A stretch of 64,000 nucleotides of DNA from Leptasterias polaris. Its lineage: Eukaryota > Echinodermata > Asteroidea > Forcipulatida > Asteriidae. Shown here one piece after another: positions 23,723-35,145 of the stretch. Within the stretch, counting starts at the first letter, position 1; each line of letters opens with the position of its first letter. The stretch spans positions 124,001 to 188,000 of the forward strand of contig JAZGTN010000043.1 in NCBI GenBank assembly GCA_037783415.1, in the 5' to 3' direction. The translations under genes and the position numbers were made by a program. The notes below the pieces were generated by a model that worked only from the letters and a program-made list of their open reading frames with translations, made no database searches and was not told the DNA's origin.

Positions 23723-26016
23723 TTAAGGGAAACAAAACATTTAGAAAATTGAAAGATACTTTGATGATAATCCATAGTCATTTTACAGAAACAACACCCT
23801 GCGGAGTCGGTGAACATACATTTAAGAATGTGCAACAGTGTTTTTTAATAGTTTTCAGAAAAAATTGATTTGAAAGAAATAACGTGCTTGGCATAATAAT
23901 ACATCAAAATAGAACTGTAAATACACACATTGGTAATAATGTCCTCTTTTTTCTACCCTACATGTAGTAGAGTCTTTCTCAAAGTCTAAATGTGCCTTTG
24001 GGGAAGATTCTCTTGTCAAAAAAGAGGCCATTAAACATTTTTGCCAAAAATATCATTAGTTTGAAATACATATTTTTCTTGAGCTCAAAATACTAAAGTG
24101 ATAACTTTTAATTACAAAATACTGTATTTGATCTCCTTGATTTAATCTGCATGATTTTCCTTTGAATTCAAACAAACAACTCGGGTTCAAACAATTCAAA
24201 CAACTCTGATGACAGTTCCTTGACAGTTTTCCCATCACATCCAAAACTACAATGTGTACACCATCACTTTCTTCCCCTCCTCCCCAACATACAACGATCA
24301 TAATATGTGATGAAATCCCACAGAGAATGGTAAATCCAATTTTTTAAACACAGTCACTGGATTAATTTGTTAATTTCTAAAGAGCCGCCGACAGAAATTT
24401 TTATTTATCAGCCGCGATAGACCTAAATCCTCCTAAGTGAGAAAATAATAATTACGCGGGGTGATGCCTCTCGGATCGAGTGCAATCACGGCTGAGGTTT
24501 AATAGCCACAGGGCTGGAAAACAATTGAAATTCACCAAGATCCCTACGAATGTGCGAGCACGAATCCCTTGTAAAAGGCTCTTATTACTTAACCCCCCCC
24601 CCCTCTCTTTCTTTGCATGACGCGTCCGGACATTTCTCATATAATTTAAAATCAATAATGATCATGAACATCAGATCTGATGAAGAACGGGGGAAACGAT
24701 AACCACAAAAGACACGGGCCATTGTGTAGTTAATGTACATGTACCCAGACCCTGAGATCACCTCTTGTTAGAGTGAAATCAAGTTGAAAGAAACAAACGT
24801 CTTGAGAGAATCTACACAGGGGAGAGAGAGGATGGTCTATAGTGTGTGTATCAGGTGCAGTGATTGGATGCATTGCTAGTGGATAAGGAGCAACATCTTG
24901 CCAGCGTCTTACTTCATCCATCAATTCATCTAGAGATGGCCTGTGTGGAGTGTTTTCAGTGAAAACAGAGCCCTATCGTCTGGTCTTTTTTTTTCTCTTC
25001 TCTTCTCTCTTCTTGAATCCGAGGAGCTCTGCCTTTGCTGTTCATGTGATCACGTACTGGGGACCATGAGAGTTTTGTTTGGCTGAATCTGTCTGGTGAT
25101 TTATGATGTTATTTTGGTTGCTGATGTGGGGATTATCCAACTGAAGGTTCGCCATATGGATCCCTGACTTTGGCTTCTTAAAGATAAGGTACACCATTTG
25201 TAATGTTTAAAAGTTGGAATTTAACAAATCTGAGTTTGAATTCAATTATCAGCTCAGTGCTGTAAGATCTTTACTGCTCAGTGCATTGTTGAAGATGTCT
25301 ACTTGAAATTTCAAAGTAATCAACTTGACTTTGAGTTTAAAATGGCAATAAATCAGGAACAAAATAACCAAAGACATTCCCAAAGGATGTATGGTATTTG
25401 CATCCAAACTACTTTGGGGAAGACACACAATATGATTTTTAAGCAGTTTTAGAACAAAGAAATAATCTTGATGAGAAGTTTGTACTTTGTAGTACTAGGC
25501 ATTCAACTTTTCAGCTGATGGACTGATTTCCTCGTTCTTGGTTTCTTAGCCTTGCCATTGAACATGTTGAAGTTCTGAACATGTTGAAAGTCCTGCTGTG
25601 CCTTGCACTTTAACATGCCTGTATGTAGTACTGAAACAATGTTTGTACTGAATGTAAATTTGTACATATGCTAAATTATGCTGAGCAACAGTTTTGTAGT
25701 GTATTTATGTATCTCTTTGGAAGATCGTTGGTCATTGGTTCAAATCCCGCTCTAGTCAATTTTTCTTTGTTCAACCCAAAATCATTTAAACATTTACCCA
25801 GTCAGTTTCCCCTGTGGTTTATTATTTGATATCTGATATAAAAAGTCTCATCCCCTTAAGGTGATCCCCTGGCTGCCGCTTCCCAGGTTGTATCGTATAC
25901 TTGGGTGTGATCCCTGGCTACACAGCAGTTTGCGGTTGAATGGCTTCTGACTGGCACCCCCCCCCCCCCCCCCCCGAACAAAGATATTGACAAAATAGGG
26001 AGACCGCCAACATAGG

Positions 26017-26090
26017 GCTAGATAGCTCAGTTGGTAGAGCGCCGGCACGTTAAACCGGAGGTCGTTGGTTCAAATCCCGCTCTAGTCAAT
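26017..26090 (+). repeat. tRNA-like SINE head (Asn-like), copy 1
   Basis: Acceptor-like arms GGCTAGA/TCTAGTC pair over 7 bases. The D arm is GCTC/GAGC, box A is TAGCTCAGTTGG and box B GGTTCAAATCC. The anticodon position would read GTT, but position 33 is C instead of the invariant U, the last anticodon-stem pair is C-A, and the T stem is imperfect. A leader resembling ATAGGGAGACCGCCAAC precedes it here and in diverged minus-strand copies. SINE, not a functional tRNA. Confidence 0.75.
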
Positions 26091-26340
26091 TTTTCTTTGT
26101 TCAACCCAAAATCATTTAAACATTTACCCAGTCAGTTTCCCCTGTGGTTTATTATTTGATATCTGATATAAAAAGTCGCATCCCCTTAAGGTGATCCCCT
26201 GGCTGCCGCTTCCCAGGTTGTATCGTATACTTGGGTGTGATCCCTGGCTACACAGCAGTTTGCGGTTGAATGGCTTCTGACTGGCACCCCCCCCCCCCCG
26301 AACAAAGATATTGACAAAATAGGGAGACCGCCAACATAGG

Positions 26341-26414
26341 GCTAGATAGCTCAGTTGGTAGAGCGCCGGCACGTTAAACCTGAGGTCGTTGGTTCAAATC
26401 CCGCTCTAGTCAAT
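26341..26414 (+). repeat. tRNA-like SINE head (Asn-like), copy 2
   Basis: Near-identical to the copy at 26017, with CCTGAGG in place of CCGGAGG in the anticodon stem, weakening it further. Followed by TCAATTTTTCTTTGTTCAAC, the conserved SINE body. Confidence 0.75.
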
Positions 26415-28043
26415 TTTTCTTTGTTCAACCCAAAATCTTTGGAAGATCTGCAGATTTGATTCTAATGAGCATTGCTTGATAAGCCAACTTCTTTCTCATT
26501 TTAGGGGTCTACGAGGGAAACTAAAATGTCTACTGGAACATTTCAAGCGGCACCAATGCAATGACCAGGGGCATTGAAGGCAATTTCCTCTGTTGTCTCC
26601 ATGATATATCAGTTTTTCGGTTTGAATTTATGGGGGAAAATTGCCTTTTTATTCTGAAGACAAAGATTTGACATTTAATGTTTCTGACTGTAGCCAGGAC
26701 TCAGATTTTTGGCTCGCATTTTGCAACGTGGGTGTTTCAAAATTTTTTATTAGGTTATCAAATTGAAAGAATGTATTTGAAATAAGTATTTTTTAATAAT
26801 GTTAACAAAACAAAACAAAAAATAATTATATTGATAATAAATAAAAAATTATAAACAAAAAACAAAAGTACATGTAGTAAAAGTAAAAACAAAAAACAAA
26901 AACAAAAGTTAATTAAAAGGTAACAAAATTATAAAGAATTAAATCAGAAAAAAACAATTCTGGTTATCAATAAATCTTAAGAAAACTGCTTGTAAAAGTA
27001 AACAAAATCAGTTGCTTGAATGAATTCATATTTGAATTCTAAAAGAACAAAGCAATGCACTTAATCTTCAGGAGGGAAAAATTAATAAATTCCGTATTAT
27101 GCAAAGATTAATTTGCCAAATGAGTGAATTACTTGAGTTCCAGTAAAGCTCTCTCAGAATCTTTAGTAAATCTGCTGATGAAATTTACAATTTTTTTATT
27201 TTTTATAATTCCATAAACTGAAACCAACCATAAACTTGAAACAGATACTATCACCGAGCTCGGGTCGGGAGAGAGGAGGGAGAGAGATTGCCGCTGGGCA
27301 GCAACAATTAGCAAATGACTCAGCGACCCCTTGGGGTTTTAAATTTAGGAGGGATTTTACCGACTGGCTCAATTTTTTTTTATAGATATAATTATAGAAA
27401 TGATGACTACCTCGAAAAAGAAAAAAAGAAAATTTGATAAGACCAGTGATTCATAATGCCGCCTGGTCTGGTTTGTCCTGTGAGATGCACTAAAAGCAAG
27501 CCCCCATCTTATTGGAAAGCCCTGGAGAGGTTTCGTGTGGCGAAGAAAGGGTCTCCTGCAAATATTGAGGCGGGAAAAGAAACCTAATTACTGGTTGTTT
27601 TTTCTTCTGCCTGGCCATTGAAAGCGTTACAGTTTGTTTTTCCGTCGTGATCGGTTTTAACTTAATAACCTTAGAATTATAGGTAGTTTTTTCTCTCCTG
27701 ATTTTGTGGAAACCCTTTTTTTATTGAATATAGTTAGTTTGGGATTCAGATTTTGGAAATGTGTAAATTTTTACTGAGGAAGGTGTTTTGCCTATAAATT
27801 TAGCTTTCATACATCGGTACATGTACAACCAGGAGACATTTTAAAGAACAACATTGAGTAGTGGTATTTGAGTTTGTTATTGGAGATTCTAATAAAACAC
27901 TCAAGTACATATGAATCAAAAGAAATATATACATGTATGTAATTTGTTCCTGAGTGATGGATTTTGTCTTTAAATGGAAGAAGTCAGGATTTTTGTGTGT
28001 GTTTTACGATTGTCAAATTTAAGGCAGAAGATAATGTATCATG

Positions 28044-28201
28044 GTTGACCCCATGCACAACACGTTACACACCTCCACACAATGCGCGTCGACCATTTTC
28101 ACCAATTAGGCAGTCAATTCCTTTGTTTACATTTTGACTCCCAAATGTCAGACAAAATAGATGCATGTTAAGTGCGCTGCGCGTTGTGCGAGGGGTCAAT
28201 A
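28044..28201. mobile_element. Inverted-repeat element (TTGACCCC...GGGGTCAA)
   Basis: The ends read TTGACCCCATGCACAACACG and GCGCGTTGTGCGAGGGGTCAA in opposition. The interior contains TTTTGACTCCCAAATG, also found in the element at 17486. Related sequence pieces occur near 38490 and 47400. Confidence 0.65.
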
Positions 28202-28214
28202 CTTGCCACCCAGC

Positions 28215-28457
28215 AGGCCTTGAATTTCATCTTTGAGAAGGCAGGGCCATTTTCATTTTCCAAAGGGCTCTTCTATTAGAAAATTGTAAAAGTATGGGAA
28301 ACTTTCAAAGGGGCTTCAAGGCCAAGACTAGGGGCAAGAGAGGCCGTAGTCTCCACATAGAGAAAGGCATAGAGAAAGGAACCTTTCTCTATGGTCTCCG
28401 TTATACCTCTGTGCATGGAGGTACATGTAGAGTTATACTCTGTGTAATTCCCGGGCC
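28215..28457 (+). mobile_element. Family A MITE-like repeat with a palindromic insertion
   Basis: Starts with AGGCCTTGAATTTCATCTTT and ends with AATTCCCGGGCC. It is about 75 bases longer than other copies because of extra sequence at 28350-28430 that includes a 12+2+12 base palindrome (28368-28393: CATAGAGAAAGG, AA, CCTTTCTCTATG). Confidence 0.7.
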
Positions 28458-28703
28458 TAATTTCATGGCTTTGCTTACCACTGAATTCTACGCTTGCGAT
28501 CACCATTCTCTGCTTACCGAGCTAGCGCCAAATTTCTGCGCTAGCTGTGTAAGTGTAGAATGCCTAGTAACGTGGACTACGCAAGCGCACAAGCAAAAAT
28601 TCCCTGCTAACCCGTGAAATACGCTTGACATAAGCACAGAATTTCCTGCTTCTGTAAGCGCAGATTCTTTGCTTAAGGTAAGCAGAGCCATGAAATTGGG
28701 CCC
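28453..28703. mobile_element. Family D inverted-repeat element
   Basis: Ends GGGCCTAATTTCATGGCT and AGCCATGAAATTGGGCCC are inverted, continuing as GCTTACC / GGTAAGC. The interior repeats GCTTAC/GTAAGC-like motifs. It directly abuts or overlaps the right end of the family A copy. Confidence 0.75.
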
Positions 28704-29176
28704 AGATCTGACCCAGAAGCATCTTGTTTTGAAGGGAATTGGACACGGTTTCGAAGGAGTGGATTCTTACGTAACTCAGTAAGTGTGTAGTTTGGGTCAA
28801 ACACAGTGCTGAAAACGAGTGGGGATAAAGAAATGATTTGTGTGTACACATGTGTACTGTTAAATCCATAGTACTTTTAGTAGTTGGATGTAGTACATAC
28901 ATGTACACATGTTGGCACGGATGCATGTTCACGTAGCTGTATAATGCACATTAATTAGACCCTTTCAATCAATCAATTAATCAATCAGTCGTGATTATGT
29001 TCACATTTACAGCTAATTACATGTACATAAAGGTCTCGAACACATGTTTCGTTAACACGCGTGCATGATACATATTGTATACATATTGTATACCATGAGC
29101 GTCTTCTGGCCCTTGCTCTGTGCCACAACTGGCAGGTTTAGACTTGACAAAGTCCCATACTGTTTGTGTAAAAGTA

Positions 29177-29541
29177 AATAATAATAATAATAATAATAAC
29201 TAGTTCTTATATAGCACATTTCACAATACAATGTAACGTCTCGATGCGCTTTACATTAGTGCCCTGGTCATTGGGCCAATAACATTCCTTTAATCTTTCT
29301 CAGCTCCCTGGGGAGTATACAACCCTGTGCTGCCGTAGCGCTCCGAAGGTTTTTTCAAACACAATATCAACCTCTACCCTTGCAGGTACCCATTTATACC
29401 CCTGGGTGAAGAGAAGCAATTATAGTAAAGTGTCTTGCTCAAGGACACAAGCGTCATGACCGGGACTCGAACCCACACCCCAATGATTAAACCACCAGAA
29501 CTTGAATCCGATGCTCTTAACCACTCGGCCACGACACGCTA
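29177..29541 (-). mobile_element. SINE with type II tRNA-like head and TTA tail
   Basis: Read on the minus strand: tRNA-like head with box A TGGCCGAGTGG (29521-29531) and box B GGGTTCGAGTCCCG (about 29461-29474), with an extended variable region as in Ser/Leu tRNAs. A body of about 270 bases follows, then AAGCGCATCGAGACG, GCTATATAAGA and a TTA microsatellite tail at 29177-29199. The order head, body, LINE-like tail, microsatellite is the standard SINE layout. Confidence 0.85.
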
Positions 29542-30754
29542 CAAACTGTGGATCTTGTATCTCATTCCGCCAAACCAGTACCGATGATGTCATTACAGTG
29601 TAGAGTGTGTTTCATGTTTTCCCCTTAACTTAATTTCAACACCATCCTTTAATGAAACTCTCACAGATCCTTGGCTTGTAACCTTGAAGTCGATTGGAAA
29701 TAGGATTAGTATCTCTCCATACATGTATATCCTTCACTCTCTAAACTTATTGCTGGATCGGGGATTGTTTGATCCTACCGTCACAGCTAAACACACGGAT
29801 GATTTAACCTAAAGACCAAACATTTCGGCAAACATTGCAGAGACAAGACTTCAGAGAGTGCCGACCAACTTGGGGAAAATATCAACCTGTGAGTTTTTAT
29901 CCGATTCGTGCGCCATGAACACCACACAAAAAACGATTTTCTTTCTCTGTGTTTCTGGGGCGGCTTTTTATAGCCGCGTTAGGTTGGAATTTGCATGAAA
30001 CAACATTCCTCTCATGATTTCATGTGGTAAACATGATTGATTCATAACATTCAGATCATGTGGCTTGAATTTCTGAGGATGTCATGCGTGGACCGTCTAC
30101 TCATGCTTGGGGAGGGGTCATTGTAGGTCAACCCTCCTCGGCAGGGCTCTTCTAATCCAGAAAATGTGCAAAATCCATCGGTTGGGATGTTGCATTAAGG
30201 GACCATCAGATGTAGTCTATATTTTCCTGGCACAGAGTTTTAAGTAACATACTCACTGATTCAGAAAGGGCTGGTGTTTGTAAACAGATGAACAAGGGTT
30301 CACCCTATTCTAGGTTTTCATGAGAACTTGGGACCTGCGCTGCAGCATTTTGTTAAGTAGCCCACTGGGCTAGTAAACTGTGCATTTTACTTGCCCCCAG
30401 GATGTTTTAGTAGCCCATACTTAAAAGCATGTATTGTCATAAATGCATCTTTCTAATATATTACTGGTAGCGATCACAACCAGTTTAATGGTCAAATAAA
30501 GTTGCGTTCACACACTAAAAAAATGAAGTTGCACATTTAAAAAAAGTATTAATCACATCTGAAAAGAAAGAAATACAAGCATTTCAAACAAGTAGTTTGC
30601 ACTGTTTTTAGTAGCCCACAGGGCAAGTTGAGAAGTGGTTTTTAGCAGTTACTCTGGGCTAAGAAAGTTTATCAGCAAATCGCAATTTTTTTTTAAATAT
30701 CAAGTGATTAACCTCAAGAGAAACTGACTTGATAAATTTTAGTTGATTTTTTAC

Positions 30755-30862
30755 TAAATTTGACTTGAGCGGGATTTGAACCTGCGATCGCCGGATTAAC
30801 GTTCACTGCGCTCTACCAACTCAGCTATCTAGCCCTAATGTTGGTGGTCTCCCTGTAGACTA
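30755..30862 (-). mobile_element. tRNA-like SINE (Asn-like family), diverged
   Basis: On the minus strand: leader GGGAGACCACCAACATTAGG, box A GATAGCTGAGTTGGTAGAG and box B CAGGTTCAAATCCCGC. A second partial copy of the head edge (AGCTATCTAGCCCTAATGT) follows at 30872-30890. Confidence 0.75.
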
Positions 30863-31354
30863 CATGTATGTAGAGCTATCTAGCCCTAATGTCTCCCAGT
30901 CTCCACATTAATTTAATTAATTGGTTTGTGAAGTGGGGGAACAAGAATTGTTTTGATAGGGTTGGGGGGATATGAGAGGAAATATTAAGGAAAATTTTGC
31001 AGGCATTGTTGAGGCAACCAACACACTGCATGGAAAAAGATTGATTCAATAGCACAAGAGACATTTCATATTATCTTTTCTTTACATTTCCCAAAGAAAT
31101 TATGGAAACTGAATTCTGAATGTTTTTTCTTCTTGGAGATTGCGTTGAACTGGTTTCCTTTAAATTGCCTAAATATGTGACACAGCCTAAACTCCTGGGG
31201 CCTCTGGCCAGTGGTTCTTTTGGGTAATTCAAGCTCTACTTTATTAAATGATGCACAATGTACATGTGTTGTACAATCACAAGCATGGAGATATTGTACA
31301 AGGCAAGTCTTATTGTATTTTCATTTGATGTTTTGGTGTTAATTTAAACGATCT

Positions 31355-31497
31355 GGGCCCAATTCCATGGCTCAGCTTACTGCGGAATTCTGCGCTTATG
31401 GCCTATAGACCTATGTGCTTTATATATACATTGTAGGGTAGGGTCCATAATGTAAGTGCAGAATTCCACAATGATCAGAGCCATGGGATTGGGCTCA
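31355..31497. mobile_element. Family D inverted-repeat element (shortened)
   Basis: GGGCCCAATTCCATGGCTC and GAGCCATGGGATTGGGCTC are inverted ends, with GCGGAATTCTGC and GCAGAATTCCAC just inside. About 100 bases shorter than the copy at 28453. Confidence 0.7.
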
Positions 31498-32483
31498 GTA
31501 GGGCCGGGGGGTTTTTGGAAGGGAGGTTTGGCAACGGCAAAAATCAGTAGTACATCACTTACTTAAATTTGTTAATTTTAAACCCAATTTCAGCTCAAAC
31601 TCTATTTTGAGATGTGAGATATTGTTGGCTTACAGTGAATTCTGTCCTTGTATAAAGCCTATGGGCGAGGTTATTTTCATTCTTCAGAATGAAAATAGTT
31701 TATTTAGAGTGAGAACATCTGAAGGGGCCTCAAATTCCAAGACCTGGGAAGTGGCGGCCAAAGCCTCTTTGCTCTCCATTTTCTTCAAGCTTTCCTTTTT
31801 TCCTTTTTCGGATGCCCTGTTCCCTGGAAAAAAACTCAGACTTAGCGAAGTGTTTGGTTGCCCCCTAACATAACATCAGCCATCGATGCGCCGCTGATGT
31901 CAGAGGCCTCCTTTGTGTGGGATGTCTGAGGGAGGGTTAGGGAGGGGAGAGACGAGGCGCTGGCAATGATTGGGCTCGGCAGCTGCTCTTACCCACTGCA
32001 TTGTCAAAGGTGGGAAGTGGGTCTGTTGGAAATTACATTGCTGTCTGCTGACATGGCTATTGAAATGAGTCTAAAGGCAAAATGCTGCAGGGGGCTCTGT
32101 CTTGTGGCAATGCATTTTGTTTTTCTTCTTCTGGTCTGTCGTTTCCTGTAATAATGTACAATAGAAAACTGAAAATGAATGATCCTTTAAAAATTGTACC
32201 CTTTCTTAATAAAATGATCTGATACCTACTCTTTGATACTCCCAACGGCTTTTAATGATTAAAATGTCATTAAGAAGTTTATACAGTAGCATACCAAAAA
32301 GAAGCAAAAGATTATTGTTTGTATGAAATATTTTTTTCTCAAAAATAAAAACTGTCAAATATACGTTAAAATGTATATAGGCCTATGTATATATATATAG
32401 TATTTGTTTTTTATAGGGTTGGTGTTTTCCCAGTGCATTCACTCCAACTTGTTCAGAAATATATTTCTCTTAAAAATGACACC

Positions 32484-33052
32484 TGGGGCCCAATTTTGTG
32501 GAGCTGCTTTTAAAAATCTCTACTAAGCAAAAATGAGCAGGAAACCAGTCACAGATGGTACATGTGGCATGGTACTTTGGCGTGTAACCTTTTTCTGCTC
32601 AGCATAATTTTTTCTTGTGCTTAGCTACTTTTGGCAGCTTTATGAAATCGTGCACAATTGCAAAGAGCTGCTGAAGTACACAAAGTAGCTTGAAAATGCT
32701 TACTACAATAAGGTTACCGGCCCAAATTTCAATTCCACATGTACCGTCTGTGACAGGTTTCCTGCATATTTTGTCTTAGCAGAATCTTGTTAAGCAACAT
32801 TTTCTGCTTTTAAAAGCAGTTCTAAGAAGTTGGACTCTTATCTGGGCCCAATTTTAAAGAGCTGCTTAAGCACAAAAAGTAGCTAAGCGATTTTTTTGTA
32901 TACTTACCAGAATAAGGTTACCAGCCAAACTACGGTACTAGATTCCAAATGTATCAGTTGTGAATGTTATCATACTTATTTTTGCTTGGCAGAAAATTGT
33001 TAAGCACTATTTTTCTGCTTAAGCAGCTCTATGAAATTAGCCCCAGAAATAT
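32484..33052. mobile_element. Cluster of three family B inverted-repeat elements
   Basis: Three adjoining copies (about 32484-32651, 32652-32835, 32842-33052) of a 170-210 bp family with ends such as GGGCCCAATTTCATAGAGCT and AGCTCTATGAAATTGGGCCC. Recognisable core: GCTTAAGCA, ACCAGAATAAGGTTACCGGCC and TTTCCTGCTTATTTTTGCTT (or complements). The third is the best preserved. Confidence 0.75.
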
Positions 33053-34811
33053 TGAACTTGCTTTGACAGGTGGGGAAGAGGGGGGTGGGGTTGCAGGTCC
33101 TCCATGCCTCAACCATTGACAGATGGCCCACAGTGAGATGGCCAGACACCCAGCAATTGGGAGGCAATCAAGCCCTTTTACCTCTGATAGTCTTTTGTCA
33201 ACCTCTGTGTGTCACCAGGGAGCCAGAGAACTGTGGCCTAGTCAATACAACATTGCTATGCTGGGGTGAAGCATTTCAAGAGATGGCCGTCCTTTGTGTG
33301 ATGCACCTGCCAAGGACATACAATTTATAGGCCTCATAAATTATCGTCACCCCAACCCCCCCTTTGTGGCTTATTAAAATAAAAGTGTATTGACAGTTTA
33401 AATTTCTGAATAATTTTTTATTTTATTTTTGCTCGCCCTGAACAATCTTTGCAATTTTTTTTATATTTGTATTTATATATTTTTCTGTATTTACATTTAA
33501 AACAGATTTTGAAAATATTTTTGACAGAACAATGTAGATTCTCTATTGAAACATTCAATTAATTTAAAATTGACCTTGAATTACTATTCTGTTTCTTTTG
33601 TTCATCCTAAAAAAGACAGTACAATTAGGAGAATATTTTTAAACAACGAAACACAGTGTAACATGGTATTCAAGACAACTCAGTTTTTTATTCTGTTTTG
33701 GTCTTCATTTTTTACTCTGGTGTGTTGAAGGAGTATTGACGATGACACGCTCTTGAAAGGTGAAACTGCAGCGGTGTATTGTACACGTGTTTCTTTGTTG
33801 TTTTATCTTTTGTACAGGTACTGACTACATGTGTTCCCGACTAGTGTACACAACACAATGAGATATTTCTAATGAGGCTGTGTTATGACTAGAGACAGGA
33901 TAATTTGAGTGTGATTGCTGTACATAAATGTTGTTGTATTATTAATTTTTTGTTACACTATAATTAATATTATAGTAAAAATATCAAAAAATAATGAGAA
34001 GTGGGTAGGTAGATTCTGTTAATAGAGATCATTGTCTGAAAAAGAAAAATGTATACAATACATTTATTTAGTTAATATCCGCAGCCATATTTGGCACAAA
34101 TCATTGAAGGATTTTAAAATGAGTGGTATTTAAAAAAGGACATCTTTCTCAGCATTTTATGACAAAAGAAACCTGCAACATTGATCATGATGTATCTTTT
34201 AAAAGTATTGAAATCCAGTTACCAGTAATACAAATTCTAGAGGGAACCCTGAGATTGAGAGAGAGGGCAAAAAATATATTAATAAAATAAAATGGTGCCT
34301 GTTTTTCGGTTTATTGTTCAAATTGAACAAATTTGATGAACTCTTGGATGAATACAAGGTAGACAGCTACATTTTTGTCACCGAGTGAAAGAGCAGAGCG
34401 TCATCCCCAAGTATTTCTTCCCAAAGGATTTCTTCCCAAAGGATTTGACACTTACACCGATCTTAACATGTTCTCATTCTCTGAATGGCAAAATTGTAAA
34501 TTCTGGCCATCCCAGCACTTTAACAGGTGGCACATCTGTCCCAAAAGATATCTCAGGGATTGCCAAGAAAGCCCTTAGAAAACAGAAGACAAAGCAGATG
34601 GATTCATAGGGAGCACACCAGGGGAGAGGATGCAAATGCAGGCTTCAGGTGATTGCCAATAATATGGGAGGAGACGGAACACTCGGGCTCTTTGTTAGCT
34701 TTCTTGGAGCTCATTAACGTCTTGACGGAACCTGATCGTCCCCTGTATGCAGTTAGGGATAGATGAGGAGTTGATAACCTCTGGGATGTGGTCTTAAAGG
34801 AGCAGCTGGCA

Positions 34812-35145
34812 ACAGCGTTCTCCCTTAAACAGTGGTCCGCTGGCCAGATGATAGTTGAGGGGCCAAGTGGTCCACTGGCCAGATAATAGTCCAGGGGCTA
34901 AGTGGTCCGCTGGCCAGAAGATAATTGAGGGGCCAAGTGGTCCGCTGGCCAGATGATAGTTGAGGGGCCAAGTGTTCCGCTGGCCAGATGATAATTGAGG
35001 GGCCAAGTGGTCCACTGGCCAGATGATAATTGAGGGGCCAAGTGGTCCACTGGCCAGATGATAGTTGAGGGGCCAAGTGGTCCACTGGCCAGATGATAGT
35101 TGAGGGGCCAAGTGGTCCGCTGGCCAGATGATAGTTGAGGAGTCC
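34812..35145 (+). repeat. 35 bp minisatellite (GGTCCGCTGGCCAGATGATA...)
   Basis: About nine copies, each starting GGTCC(G/A)CTGGCCAGATGATA and ending GAGGGGCCAAGT. Because 35 is not a multiple of three, long frames on the minus strand cycle through three phases; they are not genes. The first copy is preceded by AGCGTTCTCCCTTAAACAGT, which matches single-copy dispersed sequence near 45048 (GCGTTCTCCCTTAGTGGTCC) and, inverted, near 13020. Confidence 0.93.

Larger units (their letters stand above)
25737..26415 (+). repeat. 330/324 bp tandem duplication carrying tRNA-like SINE heads
   Basis: The string CAAATCCCGCTCTAGTC occurs at 25741, 26071 and 26395, giving units of 330 and 324 bases. Most of the length difference is in the poly-C tract (25957-25975 against 26287-26299). 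Units 1 and 2 are otherwise nearly identical, so the duplication is recent. The leftmost unit starts inside the tRNA-like 3' half. Confidence 0.92.

Noticed and set aside
26017..26090. Functional tRNA-Asn(GTT)
   Set aside because: C at position 33, a broken anticodon-stem pair, an imperfect T stem and embedding in a dispersed repeat family indicate a SINE.
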